A DNA stretch of 5,099 nt. Source: Propionibacteriaceae bacterium. Lineage in GTDB: Bacteria > Actinomycetota > Actinomycetes > Propionibacteriales > Propionibacteriaceae. The stretch spans positions 1 through 5,099 of the forward strand of contig JAIRKB010000173.1 of NCBI GenBank assembly GCA_031260385.1, read 5' to 3'. A model generated the notes under the pieces. It searched no databases, had not been told where the DNA came from, and saw nothing but the letters and a program-made list of their open reading frames with translations. Made by a program: the position numbers and the translations under genes. Of the stretch, positions 1 through 5,099 are shown in pieces. Numbering within the stretch: position 1 is the first letter of the stretch; the number at the start of each line of letters is the position of its first letter.

Positions 1-38
1 CGCCGCTGCTTGGGGCAACTCGACTAATCTTACGCATC

Positions 39-53
39 GACTCAACCGGAGTC
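39..53. repeat. Short perfect inverted repeat near left edge
   Basis: GACTC at 39-43 and GAGTC at 49-53 are perfectly complementary around a 5-base spacer. A run of five T follows at 69-73, 15 bases beyond the stem, which is too far for a canonical intrinsic terminator. It could be an operator half-site pair, part of a terminator of a gene entering from the left, or chance. A 5-bp stem alone is weak evidence. Confidence 0.25.
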
Positions 54-82
54 AAATCGAGCGGCTGATTTTTCCCGCAGCG

Positions 83-167
83 TTCGCTAGGTAAATCTAG
101 GATTTTTTGAGCGAAGTAAACTAGGGGAAACCCTTGCTGATAAGCATCTTCAACCTGTTGGTATCAG
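83..167. other. Cluster of inverted repeats, possible structured RNA or terminator region
   Basis: Three stems lie side by side. TTCGCT (83-88) pairs with AGCGAA (110-115) around an AT-rich interior containing two CTAG sites and a T6 run (103-108). AGGG-GAAA-CCCT (123-134) is a perfect 4-bp stem with a GNRA-type tetraloop in the + strand reading. CTGATA (137-142) pairs with TATCAG (162-167), with CAAC/GTTG complementarity nested at 151-160. The set could be the 3' end of a transcript entering from the left, part of a small RNA, or an operator region. No known RNA family was recognised, and each stem is short enough to arise by chance. Confidence 0.3.
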
Positions 168-438
168 TACTTCATTGCGAAGGCTAGACAAGGTTACCTC
201 ACCAATCTCGACGCTGTCAAATGCTCTTTCGAGGCCCCAATCGCCCCGGGAAAACCCCGCCTGTATCGCCCCTAGACCCGCCTGCTCGCGTTGTCGGGCG
301 CGTCGCGGCCTTTGTGTACGTACCGTACCTGTCTTCCCGGGCGTGTCGTCCGTCCGGGCGCAGCGACCGACCAAGAACCACCAGACGTACATCCAGCCCG
401 CCCGCGATGGGATAGACTAGTGTGCTGTTATTTTCCTT

Positions 439-445
439 GAGAGGG
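439..445 (+). promoter_or_regulatory. Ribosome binding site of helD (fixes the TTG start)
   Basis: The purine run GAGAGGG ends four bases before the TTG at 450-452 and is a good match to the anti-Shine-Dalgarno sequence. No ATG or GTG in the helD frame lies at comparable spacing. The residues just after this TTG already begin the family's N-terminal helix, so the site supports TTG as the true start. Confidence 0.75.
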
Positions 446-449
446 AACC

Positions 450-2576
450 TTGACCCACCAAACATCTCTGGATAGAGAACTACAGGTTGAACAGAGGCAC
501 GTTGACCTAGTTCTAGCCCAGCTTCGGCATGCGACAGCCTCGGCGCGCGGGCTGGTGGCAGAGTCCAAGGCGCGATTTACATCGAGTCGTGAGACCTGGG
601 TACGGGAAGAAGATGGCACCGCCCTATTTGAACGGGATGCTTTCGCCTTTCTGGCCGCTCGTCGCCTGGCCAGTTTGGAGGGCGAACACGAAGGACTAGT
701 CTTTGGTCGCCTCGATTTCCTTGAGCCGGAGATCCGTTACATCGGACGCTTGGGAGTCCGCACTGACGACTACGAACCGCTGGTGATCGACTGGCGCGCC
801 GGCGCTGCGGAACCCTTCTACCGGGCCACCCCCGTCCAACCGATGGACGTCATTCGGCGTCGCGTGCTCAACTGCCGCGATGACAAGGTGATCGGGGTCG
901 AAGACGATGTTCTGATGCCGACCCACCTGCCTGACGATATGACGGTGATCGGCGACGGGGCCCTAATGCGTGCCCTCAAACGGGCTCGCGGTTCCAAGAT
1001 GCGCGATATCGTCGCGACGATCCAGGCTGAGCAAGATGAGGCGATCCGCGCCCCTTATCAAGGTTTCACCCTCATCACGGGCGGCCCAGGCACCGGCAAG
1101 ACCGTGGTCGGTCTCCACCGCATCGCCTTCTTGCTTTACACCCATCGTCGCCGGTTCGCTAATGGTGGCGTGCTGGTCATTGGCCCCTCGGGGGTCTTCA
1201 TGGACTATATCGAGCGGGTGCTCCCGTCGCTTGGCGAGGAATCCGTCACCCTAAAGTCGCTTGGTCAGGTGGCGAGCGACCGCCTGGGGATCACCGCCAC
1301 CACTCGGGAGTCCCCCGAGGCCTGGGCGATCAAGGGGGCTTGGTCAATGGTTGACCTCCTTGGCCGGCTGGTGGAGTACTCCCCCGGCGCCCCGGGGCCC
1401 CTGACGCTCACAATTAAGGGCGAACCGTTCACCTTGACCGCCGAAAGACTAGTCGCCATTCGCCAGGACTGCCTAAGCCGCCAACCGTACAACGACGCCC
1501 GCAGTCTCGCCGAATCCCAGATTATCGCCCGGATGTGGGTGAGTGCCGAACCGCGCTTGCGGTCGGTCAATCAGAAGCTTTTCGACGACTTGGTCCGCAG
1601 CGCCTGGGCTTTCACCACCTTCATGGATCGCTGGTGGCCGATGATCGATGCAACCGAGATGCTCGCCCGGCTGCGCGACCCAAGGCTCGTCGAACAGCTA
1701 AGCGATCTCAACCCCGAGCAGGCCAAGATCCTCGCCGAGTCGATCGATCCTGAGCACTGGCAGGTGGCCGATATCCCGCTACTCGATGAACTTGCCGAAC
1801 GGCTTGGTCGGGTGCCGATCGAAATCGATGAGGATGACAGCCTCTTGATGGGTTCGGGAACGGAAGAACTGGTCACGATCTCCGAGCGCCTGACCGATCA
1901 TCGGGAGCGCGAAGCGGGCACCCCCCACGACACCTTCGCTCATATCCTGGTGGATGAAGCGCAAGACATCACGCCGATGCAATGGCGGATGATCCACCGT
2001 CGCGGGCCGAACGCCTCTTGGACGATCGTCGCCGATCCCGCCCAATCAAGTTGGCCGGATCGGGATGAGCCGACCCGCTTCCTGATCAGCCTGATCGGTA
2101 ATCGCGAGCAGCGCTCTTTCAGGCTGTCCACGAACTACCGCTCCCCCAAAGAGGCCTACAAGCTCGCCACCCGCTACCTGCGAAACTTCGAACCGGATAT
2201 TGACGTGCCCAAGGCCGTCCGTTACACCGGTTTTCCGCCACGCTTGCTTGTCGCCCCCCGGGCTCAGTTAGCCGCCCAAGTCGCCGAGGCCACCACCGGG
2301 TTGCTTGAGGAACTGGAGGGTACGATCGGGATCATTACTCCTGATTACAGTGCTGAGATTGAAGCCGCGCTACCCCAGAATCCCCGGATCATGGTTCTCG
2401 ACCCCCTGTCATCGAAGGGCCTAGAGTTCGATGGGGTGGTCGTGGTTGATCCCGATAGCATTGCCGCCGCTAGCGCTTCCGGACCGCGGACCCTCTATGT
2501 CGCACTCACCCGACCGACCCAGATCCTGGTGACAATCGATATCGATACCCCTGGGGTCTGGCGTCCCGGCAGTTAG
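450..2576 (+). CDS. helD: HelD-family RNA polymerase-associated DNA helicase/ATPase
   Basis: A complete 708-residue superfamily 1 (UvrD/Rep-like) ATPase of the HelD type, which binds RNA polymerase and uses ATP to release it from stalled or nucleic-acid-bound states. An N-terminal helical arm (about 1-85) should enter the polymerase secondary channel and carries an acidic patch at its tip (EED, 53-55). The family block FGRLD...YIGR...DWRA...PFY spans 85-124. A Q-motif (around 192-196) precedes Walker A GGPGTGKT (211-218). The HelD-specific helical domain, including W437 and PLLDEL (443-448), interrupts the ATPase. Walker B VDEAQD is at 501-506, ADPAQSSW at 528-535, LSTNYRSP at 559-566, SSKGLEFDG at 654-662 and LYVALTRP at 682-689. 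All nucleotide-handling motifs are intact. From memory, family members run about 700-775 residues, so this one is full length though short. Translation starts at TTG behind a strong ribosome binding site. It appears monocistronic and converges on metF. The HelR-type role in rifampicin tolerance is possible but not shown. Confidence 0.95.
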   Translation: MTHQTSLDRELQVEQRHVDLVLAQLRHATASARGLVAESKARFTSSRETWVREEDGTALFERDAFAFLAARRLASLEGEHEGLVFGRLDFLEPEIRYIGRLGVRTDDYEPLVIDWRAGAAEPFYRATPVQPMDVIRRRVLNCRDDKVIGVEDDVLMPTHLPDDMTVIGDGALMRALKRARGSKMRDIVATIQAEQDEAIRAPYQGFTLITGGPGTGKTVVGLHRIAFLLYTHRRRFANGGVLVIGPSGVFMDYIERVLPSLGEESVTLKSLGQVASDRLGITATTRESPEAWAIKGAWSMVDLLGRLVEYSPGAPGPLTLTIKGEPFTLTAERLVAIRQDCLSRQPYNDARSLAESQIIARMWVSAEPRLRSVNQKLFDDLVRSAWAFTTFMDRWWPMIDATEMLARLRDPRLVEQLSDLNPEQAKILAESIDPEHWQVADIPLLDELAERLGRVPIEIDEDDSLLMGSGTEELVTISERLTDHREREAGTPHDTFAHILVDEAQDITPMQWRMIHRRGPNASWTIVADPAQSSWPDRDEPTRFLISLIGNREQRSFRLSTNYRSPKEAYKLATRYLRNFEPDIDVPKAVRYTGFPPRLLVAPRAQLAAQVAEATTGLLEELEGTIGIITPDYSAEIEAALPQNPRIMVLDPLSSKGLEFDGVVVVDPDSIAAASASGPRTLYVALTRPTQILVTIDIDTPGVWRPGS

Positions 2577-2580
2577 TTTT

Positions 2581-2607
2581 CCCGGACGGCGCTTCGCTTG
2601 TCCTGGG
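2581..2607. terminator. Imperfect hairpin between convergent genes, possible weak bidirectional terminator
   Basis: In the 32-base gap between the helD and metF stop codons, GGAC (2584-2587) pairs with GTCC (2600-2603). Two G-T pairs inside extend the stem, a CG/CG step caps it around a CTT loop, and CCC/GGG outside can join across one bulged T (2604). It sits where a shared terminator is expected, but neither strand has a U-run directly after the stem: the T4 at 2577-2580 precedes it on the + strand. It may act as a transcript 3' barrier or depend on Rho or on collision of polymerases. Confidence 0.35.
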
Positions 2608-2608
2608 C

Positions 2609-3487
2609 TTAGTCCTTGATTTGGCTCCAGATCGCCAAAGTGGCTTTGGAGCGGTTCTGGGTGAAGAAGTGCAATCCGGGTGCACCCGCTGCTAATAACT
2701 GAGCCGAAAGCTCGACTCCGATCTGGGTCCCGACCGCCACTACCGCCGCCGGATCGTCGGCGACCGCCTCTAGGCGGGCGGTCACAGCCGACGGGATCGG
2801 CGCCCCACTCAAACGGGCAAAGGTCTCGACCTGGGAGATGAGGGTGATCGGCATGATCCCGGGGATGATCGGAATCTCACAGCCGATCGACCGCACCCGA
2901 TCGACCAGATCGAGATAGGCCTGGACGGAAAAGAACAACTGGGTGATCGCAAAATCGGCGCCGGCTTGCCATTTCTCCATCAGGATCCGGGCATCAAGGT
3001 CTGGATCACTTTGCGCGGGATGCGGATCCGGAAAGGCGGCGACACCGACACAGAAGGGCCGACCCAAGGCCTGACCGCGCGAGCGAACCAGTTCCACCAA
3101 CTCGGTCGCATTCGCCAACCCCTCCGGATGAGCCTGCCAGGGTATGGTCGGTCCACCCGGCATATCACCGCGAATCGCGAAGATCAGATCCAAGCCATTG
3201 GCGCCATAGTTATCAACCACCTCGATCAGGTCGGCTTGCCGCTGATCGACACAGGTCAGGTGTCCCATCGTCCGCAAGCCAGTTTGCGTCGCAATCCGAT
3301 GAGTCAAACCAATCGTACGTTCGCGTTGGGACCCATTCGCACCGTAAGTCACCGAAACAAAGTCGGGTGCTAGCGGGGCGAGGTCCTGGAGGGCGCCCCA
3401 GAGCAAGTCTTCCCCGGCGGCATCCTTCGGCGGAAAGAACTCAAAGGAAAAGGTCGGGCCCTGGGCCAATATCTGGGAGATCTTCAC
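2609..3487 (-). CDS. metF: Methylenetetrahydrofolate reductase
   Basis: A cytosolic flavoenzyme of 292 residues that reduces 5,10-methylene-THF to 5-methyl-THF, the methyl donor for methionine synthesis. The single TIM-barrel domain is complete and close to the size of E. coli MetF (296 residues). Visible motifs are FSFEFFPPK (13-21), with E16 matching the catalytic Glu28 of E. coli; TYGANG (47-52); IRGDMPGG (105-112), with D108 matching Asp120 near the flavin; AAFPDPHP (150-157), where many homologues have PE rather than PD before the conserved His; ITQLFF (181-186); PGIMPI (209-214); and a C-terminal GLHFFTQNRS (271-280). The GTG start at 3487-3485 overlaps the stop of the upstream prenyl synthase by four bases, with GGAG (3499-3496) eight bases before it, so coupling is expected. 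The presence of the flavin-site motifs argues against the atypical FAD-less mycobacterial type. It is the last gene of its operon. Confidence 0.95.
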   Translation of the reverse strand: MKISQILAQGPTFSFEFFPPKDAAGEDLLWGALQDLAPLAPDFVSVTYGANGSQRERTIGLTHRIATQTGLRTMGHLTCVDQRQADLIEVVDNYGANGLDLIFAIRGDMPGGPTIPWQAHPEGLANATELVELVRSRGQALGRPFCVGVAAFPDPHPAQSDPDLDARILMEKWQAGADFAITQLFFSVQAYLDLVDRVRSIGCEIPIIPGIMPITLISQVETFARLSGAPIPSAVTARLEAVADDPAAVVAVGTQIGVELSAQLLAAGAPGLHFFTQNRSKATLAIWSQIKD

Positions 3488-4575
3488 GCCACACGCTCCA
3501 CAGCGGCATGGACCAAGGTCATCAGCGCCTCGACACCCTCAGCCGATAGGTCTAGACGATGGAGGAGCTTCATCGCCGCCGTGGCTTGGGTGAGGATCGC
3601 CTTCTCAGTCTCTTCAACGGCACCACAACCGATCATGATCTGGCGGGCTTGGTCCAACTCGTCGGCACTAATATCGGGCTTGCCTAGCCAGCCGAGGAGT
3701 TGGGCTTGGTCCTCGACGTTGGCCCGCGACATCGCGTAAGCGATCAAGACGGTCTTCTTCCCCTGCCTCAGGTCATCACCACTCGGCTTGCCAGTCAGCA
3801 CCGGATCACCAAAGATCCCCAGCAGATCATCGCGCATTTGAAAGGCGTTGCCGACATGAGCACCAAACTGGCCGAGCGACTGCAGGGTTGCCTCGGAGGC
3901 CAACCCGAGGGCCGCTCCAATCTGAACCGGACGCGCCACTGTATATTTGGCGGTCTTGTATTCGATGACCAGGCGGGCGTCGCCGAGCAGCTCCTCGGTC
4001 CGCAGTGGTTTCTCCTGGATGACGAGGTCAAGCATCTGACCGGCGAGAACCTCGATTCTCATCGCATCAAGGTAAGGCCGGGCTCGCTTCATCCGTTCCG
4101 GCGATAGCGGTGCCAACTCCGCCATTGACACCGACCAGGCAAAGAGCAGATCGCCGAGGAGGATCGCCGCGCTGCGTCCAAAAGGTTCGCCAGCGCCCTG
4201 CCAGTCCTGTTGATTGTGAAAGTCCTCAAAGAAACGATGGGTCGCCGGTTGGCCTCGGCGGGTATCGGACTCGTCAATGAGATCATCGTGGACCAGCGCG
4301 AACAGATGTAACAGATCGAGACTAGCGGCGATCTCGATCAGGGCTTTGGGGGGATCTTGGGTTAGGCCCGCTGCCGCCACATAACCCCAATAACAGAAAG
4401 CCGGACGCATCCGCTTGCCACCGCGAACCAGCCGCGAGACGTGGTCCCAGATCATGTCCAGGTGACGGCCAGTCGGTGTCAGCAAGTCGCGCTGCGTACT
4501 AATAAAGTCATCGAGATAACCCTGAACCGCGCTCAGGAACTCTTCCCCCAAGGGCTGGTTCGGATTCAACCTCAT
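3484..4575 (-). CDS. Polyprenyl (short-chain, probably geranylgeranyl) diphosphate synthase
   Basis: A 363-residue all-helical trans-isoprenyl diphosphate synthase that condenses isopentenyl diphosphate with allylic diphosphates. Substrate-binding GGKRMRP is at 52-58. The first Asp-rich motif DDLID (97-101) is followed by RRG (106-108). KTAKYT (207-212) and the second Asp-rich region QMRDDLLGIFGDP (246-258) follow, then GDDLRQGKKT (266-275). The second motif is not a strict DDxxD (its fifth residue is Gly), which is the form I recall for actinobacterial paralogues. F92, five residues before the first DDxxD, is an aromatic at the position that limits chain length in type I enzymes, so a C15-C20 product is inferred. 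The frame is open to 4734, but I chose the ATG at 4575: it overlaps the upstream TGA by four bases, follows a run of G, and begins the conserved helix, while the extra 53 residues read as low-complexity out-of-frame translation. Possible downstream uses are carotenoids, quinones or lipids. Confidence 0.93.
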   Translation of the reverse strand: MRLNPNQPLGEEFLSAVQGYLDDFISTQRDLLTPTGRHLDMIWDHVSRLVRGGKRMRPAFCYWGYVAAAGLTQDPPKALIEIAASLDLLHLFALVHDDLIDESDTRRGQPATHRFFEDFHNQQDWQGAGEPFGRSAAILLGDLLFAWSVSMAELAPLSPERMKRARPYLDAMRIEVLAGQMLDLVIQEKPLRTEELLGDARLVIEYKTAKYTVARPVQIGAALGLASEATLQSLGQFGAHVGNAFQMRDDLLGIFGDPVLTGKPSGDDLRQGKKTVLIAYAMSRANVEDQAQLLGWLGKPDISADELDQARQIMIGCGAVEETEKAILTQATAAMKLLHRLDLSAEGVEALMTLVHAAVERVA

Positions 4576-5099
4576 AGCCCCCCCATATTGACTCTCTCGC
4601 CCGGGGCTGGGGACCGTCGCGCCTGGCGCAGGGTGTTGGCCCAGGTGGTGACCTCCAGCGGATCGTTCGTCTTCATCACGACTCGCTTCGCCCCTGCGCC
4701 GATCACCCGCTGTAGATCGTCGAGGGTGGTGCAACCATCAACAAACCAAGTCAGTTGGCGGGTTTGTTCGAGGCGAGCTAGCCCCTCAAATAGCAGGGGG
4801 TCATCGCTCGGAGCGATGACGTATTTACAGCCAGCCTCCAGCGCCACGAGGGCTTCGGGATAACTAGTGATTGACACCCCTAGAATCGAACTCTGCCAGG
4901 CGGAGGCGTGGGAAGGCGAACTGAGGTGAACGACATCAGCTAGCGTCTGAGGCGGTGCCGGTTCGCTAGCGGCAATCAGGGTGTTACCAGCGACTGATCG
5001 GCCGGTGGACAGGTGCTCGGCAGACCATTCGCCCGTTACGATGATCATCCCCGCTCCCGCCATCTTCATTGACCGGCACCAGGCTTTCCAGGTGTCCAT
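4572..5099 (-). CDS. ThiE/TenI-like TIM-barrel protein, 5' end beyond window
   Basis: The last 175 codons resemble the thiamine phosphate synthase/TenI fold in order and spacing: ADVVHLSSP (54-62) in place of the ADGVHLGQ strand, LGVSITSYPEALVALEAGCKYV (73-94, contiguous) in place of the GvSxHs...A...GADYv segment, and WFVDGCTTLDDLQRVIGAGAKRV in place of the IGGI...v...GAdgvav strand (118-140). The first barrel strand and the QLREK element of ThiE are absent, and ThiE is about 200-220 residues, so some 40-50 codons probably lie to the right; the ATG at 5099-5097 is likely internal. The phosphate-binding GP(I/V)F.T.K segment is replaced by APSDDP (96-101) and the paired glycines by DG, so normal ThiE chemistry is doubtful. 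It is the first visible gene of the coupled operon, its TGA overlapping the prenyl synthase ATG. I recall thiE lying near metF in Streptomyces, which supports the family but not the activity. Confidence 0.7.
   Translation of the reverse strand: MDTWKAWCRSMKMAGAGMIIVTGEWSAEHLSTGRSVAGNTLIAASEPAPPQTLADVVHLSSPSHASAWQSSILGVSITSYPEALVALEAGCKYVIAPSDDPLLFEGLARLEQTRQLTWFVDGCTTLDDLQRVIGAGAKRVVMKTNDPLEVTTWANTLRQARRSPAPGERVNMGGL

Larger units (their letters stand above)
1..449. other. Intergenic region upstream of helD, no convincing gene
   Basis: This stretch holds no reading frame I would call a gene. Roughly 61-180 is only about 45% GC, while 241-360 is about 70% GC, so the composition changes sharply halfway. 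The left part carries several short inverted repeats (39-53, 83-115, 123-134, 137-167) and T-runs at 69-73 and 103-108. The right part is open in several frames on both strands, which is expected of GC-rich DNA, and the predicted peptides are rich in Pro, Arg and Ser without family resemblance. Near helD, TAGACT (413-418) and TATTTT (429-434) resemble -10 boxes, but neither has a TTGACA-like partner at 16-19 bases, so I do not call a promoter. No tRNA, tmRNA, RNase P RNA or known riboswitch signature was recognised. The left edge may contain the end of a neighbouring gene, but no frame stands out. Confidence 0.6.

Noticed and set aside
1..94. + strand frames ending at 68 (TGA) and 94 (TAA), possible C-termini of a gene entering from the left
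   Set aside because: Both are short, compete with each other and with a - strand frame, and third-base GC of about 53-57% does not favour either. More sequence to the left would decide.
99..134. Intrinsic terminator or iron-box-type operator around the T6 run
   Set aside because: The T6 run lies inside the stem-loop interior rather than after the stem, and no 19-bp DtxR/IdeR-like palindrome is present.
217..465. Open frames in the upstream region on both strands (217-465 and 150-392 on -, 175-420 and 221-415 on +)
   Set aside because: They overlap one another in a GC-rich block where stops are rare. Their peptides are Arg/Pro/Ser-rich with no family resemblance, and none has a convincing ribosome binding site.
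696..2131. Multiple - strand frames within helD
   Set aside because: They lie antisense to a gene with all helicase motifs intact and show no independent start signals or recognisable domains.
450..2576. Reading the helicase as part of an anti-phage or mobile defence system
   Set aside because: The HelD-specific N-terminal arm, the FGRLD/DWRA block and the inserted helical domain identify an RNA polymerase-associated factor. No nuclease or defence partner lies next to it.
4576..4734. Upstream extension of the prenyl synthase to an ATG at 4734 (416 residues)
   Set aside because: The added 53 residues are low-complexity, translate the ThiE-like coding sequence out of frame and lie before the conserved N-terminal helix. 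The ATG at 4575 forms a clean ATGA overlap.
2966..4863. Long + strand frames opposite the operon (2966-3373, 3700-4107, 4441-4863)
   Set aside because: They are mirror frames of well-supported - strand genes in GC-rich DNA, and none of the peptides resembles a known family.

Overview
The window looks like chromosomal DNA of a Gram-positive, most likely an actinobacterium of moderately high GC. This rests on an actinobacterial-type HelD helicase, a polyprenyl synthetase gene abutting metF (an arrangement I recall from actinomycetes), frequent G/C at third codon positions, and TTG and GTG starts preceded by purine-rich ribosome binding sites. I cannot name the genus. No mobile element, CRISPR array, tRNA, rRNA or known riboswitch was recognised.

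Layout: 1-449 holds no convincing gene. It has an AT-richer half with several short inverted repeats and a GC-rich half that may be the leader or promoter region of the next gene. From 450 to 2576 on the + strand is a complete HelD-family ATPase, predicted to bind RNA polymerase and release stalled complexes. A 32-base gap containing one imperfect hairpin separates it from three genes that converge on it from the - strand. Read 5' to 3', these are a ThiE/TenI-like TIM-barrel protein (cut by the right edge), a short-chain polyprenyl diphosphate synthase and methylenetetrahydrofolate reductase (metF). Both junctions among the three are 4-base stop/start overlaps (TGA with ATG, then TGA with GTG), so they are very probably one translationally coupled operon.

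The three operon genes span different pathways: a thiamine-type fold, isoprenoid chain elongation, and folate-dependent methyl supply for methionine. They share no obvious single pathway, and the grouping probably reflects an inherited gene order. The most unusual points are the ThiE-like protein, whose usual active-site motifs are largely replaced, and the acidic tip of the N-terminal arm of HelD together with the absence of a recognisable rifampicin-associated element upstream. The inverted-repeat cluster before helD is also unexplained. I see no strong evidence for an entirely new system; most of the window is housekeeping genes.
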